Origin: Thermobifida halotolerans
Lineage (GTDB): Bacteria > Actinomycetota > Actinomycetes > Streptosporangiales > Streptosporangiaceae
Direction: 5' to 3'
Length of the DNA: 64,000 nucleotides
NCBI RefSeq assembly: GCF_003574835.2
Contig: NZ_CP063196.1
Coordinates: forward strand, 4,836,001 to 4,900,000
Shown: positions 46,348-55,287 of the stretch, piece by piece
How positions within the stretch are numbered: the first letter of the stretch is position 1
Layout: every line of letters begins with the position of its first letter
The notes under the pieces: generated by a model
What the model saw: only the letters and a program-made list of their open reading frames with translations
Database searches by the model: none
What the model was told of the DNA's origin: nothing
Position numbers and translations under genes: made by a program

Positions 46348-48327
46348 TTGACCGCGGATCAGGGACAACTCGAACAGTTCATCTGGCAGGTGGCCGACCT
46401 GCTGCGGGGCAGCTACTCCCAGGCCGACTACCGGAAGGTGATCCTGCCCTTCACGGTGCTGCGCCGCCTGGAGTGCGTGCTGGAGCCGACCCGCGACGCG
46501 GTGCTGGCCGAGAAGGAGGAGTTGCAGCGCCTGGGCATCCAGGACATGGACCTCATGCTCACCCAGGCCAGCGGCTGCGGCTTCTACAACAGGACCGGCC
46601 TGACCCTCAAGCGGATCGCGGTCAACACCGACCAGCGGATCGTCGCCACGAACCTTCGCACCTACCTGGCGGCCTTCTCCGAGAACGCCCGGGAGATCTT
46701 CGAGTACTACGAGTTCGACAACCAGATCGAGAAGCTGCGCAAGGCCGACCTGCTCTACCAGGTGGTGACGGCATTCGCCGGGATCGACCTCAGCCCCGAA
46801 CGGGTGAGCAACCACCAGATGGGCTACCTGTTCGAGAACCTGATCCGGCGCTTCTCGGAGTTGTCCAACGAGACCGCCGGCGAGCACTTCACCCCCCGCG
46901 AGGTGGTGGAGCTGATGGTGAACCTGCTCCTGGGGCCGGACGAGGAGCGGCTGCGCGACGAACTGGTGGTCCGTATCCTGGACCCGGCGTGCGGTACCGG
47001 GGGGATGCTCACCGCCGCCGAGGAGTTCATCAAGGAGCGCAGCGACGCCAAGGTCGACGTGTTCGGCCAGGAGATCAACCCCGAGTCCTACGCGATCAGC
47101 CGCTCCGACCTGCTGATCAAGGGCGAGGACGTCGGCCACATCGAGTTCGGCAACTCCTTCACCGAGGACCGGCACGCCGGGGAGCGCTTCCACTACCTGC
47201 TCGCCAACCCGCCGTTCGGGGTGAACTGGAAGCAGTTCAAGGACGTGGTGGAGACCGAGCACAAGGTGCAGGGCTTCGACGGCCGGTTCGGCGCCGGACT
47301 GCCCCGGGTCAGCGACGGCTCGCTGCTGTTCCTCCAGCACATGGTCCACCACATGCGCAAGCCCGAGGAGGGCGGTGCGCGCATGGCGATCGTCTTCAAC
47401 GGCTCGCCGCTGTTCACCGGCGGCGCGGACTCCGGCGAGTCGAACATCCGCCGCTGGATTCTGGAGAACGACCTGCTGGAGGGCATCGTCGCGCTGCCCG
47501 AGCAACTCTTCTACAACACCGGGATCGCGACGTACTTCTGGATTCTGTCCAACCGCAAGGACGAGGCGCACCGCAACCGGGTGGTCCTGCTGGACGCCCG
47601 CGACCACTGGGAGCGGATGCGCAAGAGTCTGGGCGAGAAGCGCAGGCACATCACCCCCGCGCAGATCCGGGAACTGACCGACCTGTACCTGAACGCGCTG
47701 GAGAAGGGCGAGGAACACCCGAAGGTGAAGGTGTTCGCGCCCTCGGACTTCGGCTACCGGCGCATCACCGTGGAACGGCCGCTGAAGCTGCGGTTCGAGG
47801 TCACCGAGGAGGCGCTGGCCGAACTGGAGGCCAACAGGACGCTCGCCGGAGCCAAGTACGAGAAGCTCCGCCCGAGCCTGCTGGCGGCACTGCGCGCTCT
47901 GCTGGGGCGCGAGCCGGTGTTCGCCAAGGCCGACTTCGACGCGCTGCTGAAGAAGATGTACGCGAACGAGGGAATCGCGAGCGTGCCCGCGCCGGTGAGC
48001 AAGCAGGTGTGGAACGCGGTGAGCGTGCCCGATCCCCACGGCGAGGTGCAGAAGGACGGGAAGGGCCGGACACTGCCCGACCCGGACCTGCGCGACCACG
48101 AGAACGTGCCGCTGGACGAGGACATCCACGCCTACCTGGAGCGCGAGGTGCTGCCGCACGTCCCCGACGCCTGGATCGACGAGGAGAAGACGAAGGTCGG
48201 CTACGAGATCCCGTTTACCCGGTACTTCTACGAGTACGTCCCGCCCAGGCCGCTGGAGGAGATCGACGCGGAGCTGAAGGGACTTGAGAAGGAGATCCAG
48301 CGGCTTCTGTCGGAGGTGACGGAGTGA
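46348..48327 (+). CDS. hsdM: Type I restriction-modification methylase subunit HsdM
   Basis: 659 residues. N-terminal helical HsdM domain (QLEQFIWQVADLLRGSYSQADYRK with RLE), then an N6-adenine methylase domain with motif I DPACGTGGM from Asp212, motif IV NPPF at 287-290, and an ITRR-type C-terminal portion (to 660) larger than usual that contains PFTRYFYEYVPPRPL, a segment typical of HsdM subunits in this subgroup. It methylates adenine in target sites and is required for restriction with HsdS and HsdR. TTG 46348 has GAAGGG about 6 bases upstream. hsdS overlaps its stop by 4 bases. Confidence 0.95.
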   Translation: MTADQGQLEQFIWQVADLLRGSYSQADYRKVILPFTVLRRLECVLEPTRDAVLAEKEELQRLGIQDMDLMLTQASGCGFYNRTGLTLKRIAVNTDQRIVATNLRTYLAAFSENAREIFEYYEFDNQIEKLRKADLLYQVVTAFAGIDLSPERVSNHQMGYLFENLIRRFSELSNETAGEHFTPREVVELMVNLLLGPDEERLRDELVVRILDPACGTGGMLTAAEEFIKERSDAKVDVFGQEINPESYAISRSDLLIKGEDVGHIEFGNSFTEDRHAGERFHYLLANPPFGVNWKQFKDVVETEHKVQGFDGRFGAGLPRVSDGSLLFLQHMVHHMRKPEEGGARMAIVFNGSPLFTGGADSGESNIRRWILENDLLEGIVALPEQLFYNTGIATYFWILSNRKDEAHRNRVVLLDARDHWERMRKSLGEKRRHITPAQIRELTDLYLNALEKGEEHPKVKVFAPSDFGYRRITVERPLKLRFEVTEEALAELEANRTLAGAKYEKLRPSLLAALRALLGREPVFAKADFDALLKKMYANEGIASVPAPVSKQVWNAVSVPDPHGEVQKDGKGRTLPDPDLRDHENVPLDEDIHAYLEREVLPHVPDAWIDEEKTKVGYEIPFTRYFYEYVPPRPLEEIDAELKGLEKEIQRLLSEVTE

Positions 48328-49601
48328 GGTGGTCTTCCCTCCCGCTGCGACGTATATTCCGTGTGATCAATGGCGGGACACCAACAGCAGACCCTAAGAA
48401 CTGGGGTGGAGATATTCCGTGGGCGACGCCAGTGGACCTCGGTAAAGCTAACGGGGAGATCTCCCGAACCGGACGCACACTTACCAAGAAAGGTGTCGAT
48501 AGCGGATCTCAGATAGTTCCTAGTGGATCGATTATCATTTCTACACGTGCGCCGATCGGGTACCTTGCTTTAACAAAGGTTCCTATGGCGTTCAACCAGG
48601 GATGCCGCGCCCTCGTTCCCACCGCTGACGCGGATGTAAGGTACTTCGCGTATCAGTTGTCTGCACTTACAGAACCATTGCAGGCACAAGGTTTGGGAAC
48701 GACTTTTGTTGAGCTTTCTTCTAGCTCATTGTCAGACTTCAAAGTGCATGTTCCTCCTCTGGAGGAACAACGGAGGATCGCGGAATACCTCGATGCTGAG
48801 ACGGGGCGGATCGATGCGGTCTCGTCAGCTTACTCAGATATCAAGATCCTTGCTCTTCAGAGAAGGGGGGTGGCTGTCCATTCCCTGGTTACCGGAGCGT
48901 TCGCCCTTGATCAAAAACCTTCCTCGCTTTCGTGGACGGAGAGTATCCCCAGCCATTGGGCTGAGGTGAGGCTGGGTCTTGTAGCCACGATGGGAAGCGG
49001 GCACACTCCCAGTCGCTTGCGTTCCGATTGGTGGGTTGACTGTGATATTCCGTGGATCACCACGGGCGAGGTCAGCCAGGTCCGGGACGACCGCCGGGAG
49101 GTGATCACCGAGACCAGGGAGAAGATCAGCAAGCTTGGTCTGGCGAACAGTTCCGCTGAGTTGAAACCGGCGGGAACGGTGGTGCTGTGCCGCACGGCTT
49201 CGGCTGGTTACTCGGCGATCATGGGCACGAACATGGCCACGAGCCAAGACTTCGTTACGTGGACCTGCGGACCGGACCTTGACCCCGCCTATCTGCTGTG
49301 GGTGCTTCGTGCCATGCGTCCGGACCTCTTGGGACGTCTCGCGATGGGGTCCACTCACAAGACCATCTATGTGCCGGATCTGCAATCCCTTCGCATCCCG
49401 CTTCCTCCGGTTGAAGAGCAGCGGAAGATCGTGGAGAAGATCCGTGCCAGTAACAGGCGGATTGACGAACTGGTAGACAAGTTGGACCGCCAGATCGACC
49501 TCTTAGCCGAACGCCGACAGGCGCTCATCACGGCCGCGGTCACCGGGCAGTTCGACGTGACCACGGCTGGGCGGGCCGGGAAGGCTGAGGCTTCGGTATG
49601 A
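48324..49601 (+). CDS. hsdS: Type I restriction specificity subunit HsdS
   Basis: 425 residues with two target recognition domains (about 1-150 and 205-360), each followed by a conserved spacer: VPPLEEQRRIAEYLDAETGRID and LPPVEEQRKIVEKIRASNRRID. It sets the DNA sequence recognised by the HsdM2S methylase and HsdR. GTG 48324 overlaps the hsdM stop. Odd: the first recognition domain uses A/T-ending codons far more than neighbours (for example around 48360-48720), a typical trace of domain exchange by horizontal transfer. Confidence 0.93.
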   Translation: MRWSSLPLRRIFRVINGGTPTADPKNWGGDIPWATPVDLGKANGEISRTGRTLTKKGVDSGSQIVPSGSIIISTRAPIGYLALTKVPMAFNQGCRALVPTADADVRYFAYQLSALTEPLQAQGLGTTFVELSSSSLSDFKVHVPPLEEQRRIAEYLDAETGRIDAVSSAYSDIKILALQRRGVAVHSLVTGAFALDQKPSSLSWTESIPSHWAEVRLGLVATMGSGHTPSRLRSDWWVDCDIPWITTGEVSQVRDDRREVITETREKISKLGLANSSAELKPAGTVVLCRTASAGYSAIMGTNMATSQDFVTWTCGPDLDPAYLLWVLRAMRPDLLGRLAMGSTHKTIYVPDLQSLRIPLPPVEEQRKIVEKIRASNRRIDELVDKLDRQIDLLAERRQALITAAVTGQFDVTTAGRAGKAEASV

Positions 49602-49619
49602 GTCCAGGGAAAGCAGCGA

Positions 49620-49641
49620 CCCCCGAATCTGGTTCCGGGGG
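49620..49641. terminator. Terminator between hsdS and DUF397
   Basis: CCCCCG (from 49620) pairs with CGGGGG (to 49641), with a bulged extension of two bases; it separates convergent genes. Confidence 0.5.
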
Positions 49642-49658
49642 CCGCGGTGTGTTGCCTG

Positions 49659-49850
49659 CTACAGATGCCCTGACTTGATGTCCGTGAGGAAGGCAGCCCA
49701 CGCCTCCGGAGTGAACCTTAGGTGTCCCAACTCCCGGTGTTGGGTGTCGCGTACGAGCACGTTGTCCGGGGTCTCCGCGACCTCGACGCAGGCCCCGCCG
49801 GTGTCATTGCTGTAGCTGGACTTGTGCCAGTTCAGGTCTTGGGCGGTCAT
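49659..49850 (-). CDS. DUF397 domain protein (WhiJ-system partner)
   Basis: 63 residues. The DUF397 signature is clear: WHKSSYSNDTGGACVEVAE, VLVRDTQH, LRFTPEAWAAFL. These small proteins pair with the upstream XRE regulator, and act as antagonists or partners of it in the WhiJ/BldB group. ATG 49850 overlaps the regulator's stop by 4 bases (ATGA), giving translational coupling. Confidence 0.93.
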   Translation of the reverse strand: MTAQDLNWHKSSYSNDTGGACVEVAETPDNVLVRDTQHRELGHLRFTPEAWAAFLTDIKSGHL

Positions 49851-50656
49851 GAGAATTCTCCTTGGATCTGCTCGATCAGCTTCCGGGAGGCGGCCGGGGG
49901 CAGCGCGACCCCGAGGAGGTCCCCGAACAGCCGCATGTGGTCGCTCACCCTCTCGGTATCGTCCGTGGCCATACCTGTACCTCGCGTCTCCACGTACAGC
50001 ACGCTGCCCCGGTTGGAGATCTCATACAGGATGAATGCATTGGACAGGCCAGGGTGGTGCTCGGTGTCGTAGGGAACCACCTGGATGGAGATGTGCTGTT
50101 CGTCCGATGCCTCCAGGAGTCGGGCGATCTGCCGCTTCATGATCCCACGGCCCCCCAGTGGGCGGCGGAGCACGCCTTCGTCAACCACCACCAACAGCCG
50201 TGGGGGTCGATCCGAAGTGAGAAGGGTCTGTCGGTCCATTCGACCGCGCACCAGGTCTTCGATCTCGGCGGGGGTGCTGTGCGGCAGTCCCACCCGCAGT
50301 AGTGCGCGCGCGTACTCTTCGGTCTGGAGCAGTCCCGGTACAACCAGCGGATGGTATTCGCGGATCTCGAAGGCCATTCGCTCGCGTTCCGCGCCGTCCT
50401 GGTACCACTCGGGAAGCCCTGAGTCGGAGGAGCGATCCCAGGCATCCGCGAGGACACCGCCGGTGCCGAGCGCCTTGTCGATTCGTTCCAGATGTTCCCT
50501 TTTGATTCCCCGTGCTCCGCGTTCCATAGCACTGAACATGGTGGGTGACAGTGCCACCCTCCGTGCCAGTTCTCGCTGTGAGATCCCAGCCCGTTCCCGG
50601 CAGCCCTTGATCTGACGGCCGAGCTTGACCCAACGTCCTTTGACTGTGTGCACCAT
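49847..50656 (-). CDS. XRE-family regulator with DUF5753 (WhiJ-like)
   Basis: 269 residues. N-terminal helix-turn-helix (LGRQIKGCRERAGISQRELA, SPTMFSAMERGARGIKREHLERID) and a C-terminal DUF5753 domain (WYQDGAERERMAFEIREYHPLVVPGLLQTEEYARALL, IQVVPYDTEHHPG). Such regulators control development and antibiotics in filamentous actinobacteria with DUF397 and AbaA-like ATP-binding partners, all present here. Start ATG 50656 (MVHTVKG) has GGGGA about 4 bases upstream; a 13-residue longer frame is unlikely. Confidence 0.93.
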   Translation of the reverse strand: MVHTVKGRWVKLGRQIKGCRERAGISQRELARRVALSPTMFSAMERGARGIKREHLERIDKALGTGGVLADAWDRSSDSGLPEWYQDGAERERMAFEIREYHPLVVPGLLQTEEYARALLRVGLPHSTPAEIEDLVRGRMDRQTLLTSDRPPRLLVVVDEGVLRRPLGGRGIMKRQIARLLEASDEQHISIQVVPYDTEHHPGLSNAFILYEISNRGSVLYVETRGTGMATDDTERVSDHMRLFGDLLGVALPPAASRKLIEQIQGEFS

Positions 50657-50810
50657 AGTTCCCCAGTTGAGCACAGGATGTGCTCCCATTGCCACAGGAA
50701 TGGACTTTTCTGTGGATTAAAGTCAAAGGAATAGCGAAGAAGACTGGGTGTTGGCAGGGTGTACACCGAGAGCATAGAGCTGACCATGCTTCTGTCTCTC
50801 ACACGCAAGC

Positions 50811-50846
50811 GGCCCTGGCCCGGTGCTGGCACACCGAACCAGGGCC
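50811..50846 (+). promoter_or_regulatory. Nested hairpin in the leader of the peptide-ATPase operon
   Basis: Outer arms GGCCCTGG (50811-50818) and CCAGGGCC (50839-50846) are perfect and enclose CGGTG (50821-50825) and CACCG (50832-50836). It sits 36 bases before the 39-residue ORF and could be an attenuator or a dyad operator for the WhiJ-like regulator. Confidence 0.45.
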
Positions 50847-50881
50847 TTAGCTCCCAACCTGATCAACCCAGGTGGTGACTC

Positions 50882-51001
50882 ATGCGCAAGGCTACTGCCC
50901 CGCCCATGCCCGGATCGCGGCGAACGTCCCGCGTCCGGCCCTACGTCCTTCTCGCCCTGGCCGACCACATCGGCCCGTCCGGGCAGGCGGTGACCCGGTG
51001 A
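50882..51001 (+). CDS. Small basic peptide (39 residues) coupled to the ATP-binding protein
   Basis: ATG 50882 has GGTGG 6-7 bases upstream, and TGA 50999-51001 overlaps the GTG start of the next gene (GTGA). The peptide is rich in Arg, Pro and Ala (SRRTSRVRPYVLLALADHIG). Both the ribosome site and the stop-start overlap argue that it is translated. No family recognised; it could be a leader peptide or a genuine small partner. Confidence 0.55.
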   Translation: MRKATAPPMPGSRRTSRVRPYVLLALADHIGPSGQAVTR

Positions 51002-51432
51002 CCGTCGCCTTCACGTCCTTTCCCGGAATCCCGGACAGCGTGGCCGCCGCTCGTCGGTTCGTGGTCGGCGCGATCCGGTTGTGCCCCCGCTCCACCGCCC
51101 CCGACGAGGTGGTGGGCCGGGCCGAGTTGATCGTGTCCGAGCTGGCCACGAATGCGATCCGACACACTCGGTCCAGCGACCCCGGCGAGTCCTTCATGGT
51201 TCGGGTCCGTGTGGATGACCGGGGAGTGTGGGCCGAGGTGTGCACCCGGGAACCCCGCCTGTGGAACTCCGTTCCCCGCGTCGTCAAGTCCGACGACCCA
51301 TTCAGCGAGCACGGTCGCGGCCTGCTGCTGGTCGAACAGCTCGCCACCCGGTGGGGTCGCCTGGCCCCGTGGGAGGACGGCGTGTTCTTCCACCTCGCCT
51401 GGAACGACGGCCCGCCCGACCTCGCAGCCTGA
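50998..51432 (+). CDS. ATP-binding anti-sigma-like protein (AbaA/RsbW type)
   Basis: 144 residues, a single GHKL ATPase domain: N box SELATNAIRHT, VWAEVCTREPRLWN in the G1 region, and G2 EHGRGLLLVEQLATRWG. It is the third partner of the XRE-DUF397 type WhiJ locus, here divergent from the other two. Odd: the G1 strand lacks the usual Asp (EVCT instead of EV-D), so ATP binding may be altered. GTG 50998 is coupled to the peptide ORF; a strong terminator follows. Confidence 0.88.
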   Translation: MTVAFTSFPGIPDSVAAARRFVVGAIRLCPRSTAPDEVVGRAELIVSELATNAIRHTRSSDPGESFMVRVRVDDRGVWAEVCTREPRLWNSVPRVVKSDDPFSEHGRGLLLVEQLATRWGRLAPWEDGVFFHLAWNDGPPDLAA

Positions 51433-51436
51433 CCCT

Positions 51437-51464
51437 GGGTGGGCGCGCGGGGGCGCGCCCACCC
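51437..51464 (+). terminator. Terminator after the ATP-binding protein
   Basis: Perfect 12-base arms 51437-51448 and 51453-51464 (GGGTGGGCGCGC and complement), 4 bases after the stop. Confidence 0.8.
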
Positions 51465-51581
51465 GCACTTTCCAGCCCCTCCCGCGCTGGTGGGGTGGTG
51501 AAGGCTGCCGCGCCTCGCGGCCGAAGCGCGTCCCGCACCCGCCCGGCCCGTCCCAGCCCCTCGACCCACGGAAAGCCCGCC

Positions 51582-51890
51582 TTGACCGCGACCGCACCGC
51601 ACCGGCCCCGGATGCGCCCGCCGCGCCCCTGGGTGCCCGGCGACCAGCCCGAAACCGTCCTGCCCGCCTGGATGTACGCCCGCCGGGAACCCCGCTTCCC
51701 GCACCTGGTCATCCACCCGGCCGAGCCCCGCCCCGGCCGGGACCACCGTCCCGCGTCCCTCCGGCCCCGGCGACCGCACCGCACCGGCTCCCGGCCGCAC
51801 ACCGCCTTGGCCGTGCTGATCGCCGCGGCGCTGGTTCTCGGCGCAGCCCTCCACGGCTGCGTCTCCCTCACCGCGGCCTGCTCCCTGTGA
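51582..51890 (+). CDS. Basic Pro/Arg-rich protein with C-terminal membrane helix
   Basis: 102 residues from TTG 51582, which has GGAAAG 6 bases upstream. About 70 residues rich in Arg, Pro and His (RRPHRTGSRPHT near the end) lead to one hydrophobic helix (about 78-98, ALAVLIAAALVLGAALHGCV) and end at CSL. No family recognised. Base composition is extreme GC, which favours spurious frames, so confidence is limited by that. Confidence 0.5.
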   Translation: MTATAPHRPRMRPPRPWVPGDQPETVLPAWMYARREPRFPHLVIHPAEPRPGRDHRPASLRPRRPHRTGSRPHTALAVLIAAALVLGAALHGCVSLTAACSL

Positions 51891-51993
51891 ACCCTCCACG
51901 AGATCGACACCAGGGACCTATTTCCCGCGTTTTTCGGCCTCTGGTGCCGATCCAGACGCTCCCCGTCCGCTCCGACCCCCGGGAAAGCCAGCC

Positions 51994-52506
51994 GTGTCCC
52001 AGCAGTCCGCTCCGCTGATCACCTCCACCGCGATCGAGGCCGCCATTACCGCCCGGGAACTCGACCCCGCCCACCCGGTGCTGCCCGAGCGGTTCTGGAC
52101 CCGTCCCGACGTGGCCGACGCCGTGGCGCGCCTCGACGTCACCGCCCTCATCCGCCGGATGCGCGCCCTGACCCCCATCACCCAGGACCAGATTGCCCGG
52201 CTGACCGGCCTCACCCAGTCCACGATCTCGCGCATCGAGACCGGCCGCAGCCGACTGCGCGACCTCGCCCGCGTCAGAACAGTCCTGACCGCCCTCGGCG
52301 CCCCCGAACTCCCGAAACGGCGCAGACCCAACCGGCTGACCGACTACACCATCCGCGCCGTCATCGCCGACACCCCCGAAGGGCAGACCGTCGTCCTGCA
52401 CGCCTCCGCCCAGGACGTTGCCGAAGTCTTCATCTACACCGAAGACACCGAAACCGCCCCGCTGCCGCCCCAACCCACCCACCCGGTGTGGCCCCCGCCC
52501 AGGTGA
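51994..52506 (+). CDS. XRE-type helix-turn-helix regulator
   Basis: 170 residues with an XRE domain in the middle (about 45-95): TPITQDQIARLTGLTQSTISRIETGRSRLRDLAR. The N-terminal 45 residues and the C-terminal RAVIADTPEGQTVVLHASAQDVAEVFIY are not a known effector domain. GTG 51994 follows GGGAAAG by about 6 bases. It may regulate the defence island, but its target is unknown. Confidence 0.82.
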   Translation: MSQQSAPLITSTAIEAAITARELDPAHPVLPERFWTRPDVADAVARLDVTALIRRMRALTPITQDQIARLTGLTQSTISRIETGRSRLRDLARVRTVLTALGAPELPKRRRPNRLTDYTIRAVIADTPEGQTVVLHASAQDVAEVFIYTEDTETAPLPPQPTHPVWPPPR

Positions 52507-52589
52507 TGACAGTCGGCCCCGCCCAGCCGGGTGACGGACCTGGCAGGTCAGCAGTCCGTGGCGGAGGTGACCGGTTAGCGGCTCTCACA

Positions 52590-52826
52590 CCGAGTCCGGC
52601 CCACCCGTCCGCGCCTCAGGACGCTGCCCCACTGGGGTGGCTGGTGTTCTTTTGGCTGGTCTGTCTGTGGGGCGCGCCTGGGCTCGGCGCTGGGGGCGCC
52701 TCGACCAGTCGCGGCCAGCCCGTGGTGGCTCGTCCCGGACGGCTGGGGTGGAATGCCGTGCCTTTCCCAGGGGCTCCGCGAAGACTCCCGCGTCCATCGC
52801 AGAAGCGAACACCCACACTCAGTCAG
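52590..52826 (-). repeat. Intergenic repeat family, copy B; rest of the gap is gene-free
   Basis: Minus-strand reading from about 52826 matches copy C over about 230 bases, including CTGACTGAG, GTTCGCTTCTGCG, TCTTCGCGGAG, GGCATTCCACCCC, GGGCTGGCCG, GGTCGAGGCGC and the inner CCAGCCACCCCAG-GGGGCAGC block. The repeat fills much of the gap between 52507 and 53128. Bases 52827-53110 carry no gene. Confidence 0.8.
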
Positions 52827-53128
52827 ACAGTATTCGGACACGCGCGAACTCGGTGCCGTCGGAATCCTTTTCCTCTGAGAATCCTCATGGCCAACAGGGC
52901 CACCGGTCCTGCGACCGCTCAATCTCCTCCTGGCCATCTCCAGTGTTCACGAACAGGAATTCAACTGGTCGGTCCGGGGCCTACCGCCTCTCCTGCCGAG
53001 GAAGCCCCGAGTCCCAGCGAAATCCGAATGTGAAAAATCAGCCCTCTTTTTCAGGAGTGCGCTACTGGGTTGCGGTGAGGTTCCCGAAAAAGGATGAAAG
53101 CAGTATTTCCGGCGACTACGGTTGGAGC

Positions 53129-55261
53129 ATGCCCGAGATCACTCCGCTGCCCGTGCTGCGAGTCCGCAACTTCCTGCTGCGCGAGTACCAGGAACTCATC
53201 GATCTCAGTAACCTCCGAAAGGGCTGCTCCGAACACGAACGGAACCAGAACCTCCTGTCTCGGGCACTGGCCGCCCTCACCATTCGCCACCTGAGCGGAT
53301 GTAGTAAGGAGCAGGCAGCCGCCGCCGTCATCGACGGGGACAAGGACCAGGGGATCGACGCGCTCCGGGTGGACAGCGACGCCCAGGACCAGCCTCGCCT
53401 CCTCCTCGTGCAGAGCAAATGGAGTGACAAGGGCAGAGGCTCATTCGATCAGAACGATGCGCGTACCCTGAACGACGGACTCAGGTACCTGACCAACACC
53501 GAGTACGAACAGTTCAACGACCGCTTCCGACTCTTCGTCAACCAGGTGCACCGGGCCATCATGACACCGGGAGCGCGCATCGTTCTGGTGGTCACCGTGA
53601 TGCGGGAGGCCCCCCTCGACCCCACGGTGCTCGGCAAGCTGGAGAAGCTGTGCCAGGACCTCGGTGGTGAGGAGACCGTCCATCTCAGGGTCCTGTACTT
53701 GAGAGACATCGAGGCGATGGTCCGCGAAGAACTCGCGGGACCGGTGGTCAACCTGGATACCCGCCTGGAGACGTGGGCGCCGCACGCCAGCCCGTACCAG
53801 GCGTTCCACGGCACCGTCCGGGCAGCCGAGATCGCCGACTGGTACAAGAAGGAGGGCGAGAGGCTCTTCCGGAGCAACATCCGCCAGTCACTCGGCATCA
53901 CCCCGGTCAACCAGGAGATCACCGACACCCTGCTCACCAACCCGAGCCACTTCTTCTACCTCAACAACGGCATCACCGTCCTGTGCGAACGGATCGTCAA
54001 GGGGGTGCGCAGCTCCATGGAGGTGGGGGGCAGCGGAGACTTCGAGCTGACCGGGGTGAGCATCGTCAACGGCGCGCAGACCGTCGCCGCGATCGCCCGT
54101 GCCATGGAACAGGACCCCCAGCAGACCGCACGGGCCTACGTCGGGATCAAGCTGATCTCCCTGGAAGGCTGCCCACCGGACTTCGCGGAACTGGTCACGC
54201 AGGGCACGAACACGCAGAACGAGGTGAAACCGCAGGACTTCGTCGCCCTGGACCCGCTCCAGCGCGGCCTGCGCGACGACTTCTACACCCTTCTCGACAA
54301 GACCTACGTCATCAAACGCGGGGAGATGGCGCCGCCCCCGGGCGAAGGCTGCACCGTGATCGAGGCCGCGCAGGCGCTGGCCTGCGCACAGCCCAAAGCC
54401 GAATTGGTCGCCCGGATCAAGAAGAACCCCGACCTGCTCTGGGACGAGCATCAGGGCGTCTACGCCGCGCTCTTCGGCAAGGGCAGGAGAGCGGTTCAGG
54501 CGATGCGGGTGTGGAGCGACGTGCTCCTCCTCCGCACGATCAAGGAGCAGCTCGGCAGAGAACGGGCGAAGCGCGAGGGCAGGGCACAGGCCGTCGCGGA
54601 ACGGGGAGACCTGCTCACCGCGCACGTCATCTTCCAGTGGCTGGCCTCCGAACGTTCCACCGACTCCGACCGGGAGCACGACTGGCACACCGTCATCGAG
54701 GACCTGCCCAAACTGGTCACGACCGTGCTCGACTGGCTGACCCACCACGTCGACGCGGAGTTCACCAAGAACAGCTTCATCCAGAGCACCTTCACCAGCC
54801 CCGAACGCTGCTCCCTCCTCACCGAACGCGTCCTGGCGAGCCTGCACGACGGCGGTGAGATCCCCGAACTCCCCGACACCTACCGGCCGCCCGCGAAAAC
54901 CGGCAAACGCAGGCCGAAAGCCGTGGCCACCCTCCTCGACAGCGGACGCATCCCATCGGGAACCTCCCTGGTGTTCCAGGCCCAGACCGGCCCCGAACGC
55001 CGCACACTCGCCGCGTGGCTGCAACAGGACGCCCGGCGCGGCCGAGCGGTCTGGAACAGCGGCAGCCGGTCCAAACCCCTGATCTGGGAGGCCGACGGGA
55101 AACGCTACTCACCCAGCGGACTGGTCCAGCACATGCTCGACCTGGCCAGCAGGGAACGCAAGGACCGGCCGCTCCAGGGAACCACCCGCTGGTTCGTTCC
55201 CGGTGAGGGCTCCCTCGCCGACCTGGCCGAGCAGGTGCGTCGCGAGGACGAGGAGAACTGA
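53129..55261 (+). CDS. AIPR abortive-infection protein with PD-(D/E)xK-like N-terminus and RAMA-like tail
   Basis: 710 residues. Residues about 30-120 look like a restriction-type nuclease fold: D77 in QGIDALRVD and Gln95-Ser-Lys97 in VQSKW. The AIPR domain (about 230-470) has FFYLNNGITVLCERI and GVSIVNGAQTVAAI. The C-terminus (about 596-691) resembles RAMA, the restriction-enzyme and methylase-associated domain: LLDSGRIPSGTSLVF, WEADGKRYSPSGLVQHML. A phage-defence nuclease is likely. ATG 53129 is 6 bases after TACGGT (53117-53122), so leaderless. In the defence island between hsdS and hsdR. Confidence 0.82.
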   Translation: MPEITPLPVLRVRNFLLREYQELIDLSNLRKGCSEHERNQNLLSRALAALTIRHLSGCSKEQAAAAVIDGDKDQGIDALRVDSDAQDQPRLLLVQSKWSDKGRGSFDQNDARTLNDGLRYLTNTEYEQFNDRFRLFVNQVHRAIMTPGARIVLVVTVMREAPLDPTVLGKLEKLCQDLGGEETVHLRVLYLRDIEAMVREELAGPVVNLDTRLETWAPHASPYQAFHGTVRAAEIADWYKKEGERLFRSNIRQSLGITPVNQEITDTLLTNPSHFFYLNNGITVLCERIVKGVRSSMEVGGSGDFELTGVSIVNGAQTVAAIARAMEQDPQQTARAYVGIKLISLEGCPPDFAELVTQGTNTQNEVKPQDFVALDPLQRGLRDDFYTLLDKTYVIKRGEMAPPPGEGCTVIEAAQALACAQPKAELVARIKKNPDLLWDEHQGVYAALFGKGRRAVQAMRVWSDVLLLRTIKEQLGRERAKREGRAQAVAERGDLLTAHVIFQWLASERSTDSDREHDWHTVIEDLPKLVTTVLDWLTHHVDAEFTKNSFIQSTFTSPERCSLLTERVLASLHDGGEIPELPDTYRPPAKTGKRRPKAVATLLDSGRIPSGTSLVFQAQTGPERRTLAAWLQQDARRGRAVWNSGSRSKPLIWEADGKRYSPSGLVQHMLDLASRERKDRPLQGTTRWFVPGEGSLADLAEQVRREDEEN

Positions 55262-55287
55262 CCGCCTCGGCGCCGCGTTTTGCGCAG

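Noticed and set aside
52637-53128. 164-residue N-terminal extension of the AIPR protein
   Set aside because: It runs through repeat copy B; the conserved protein starts at 53129 next to a -10 box.
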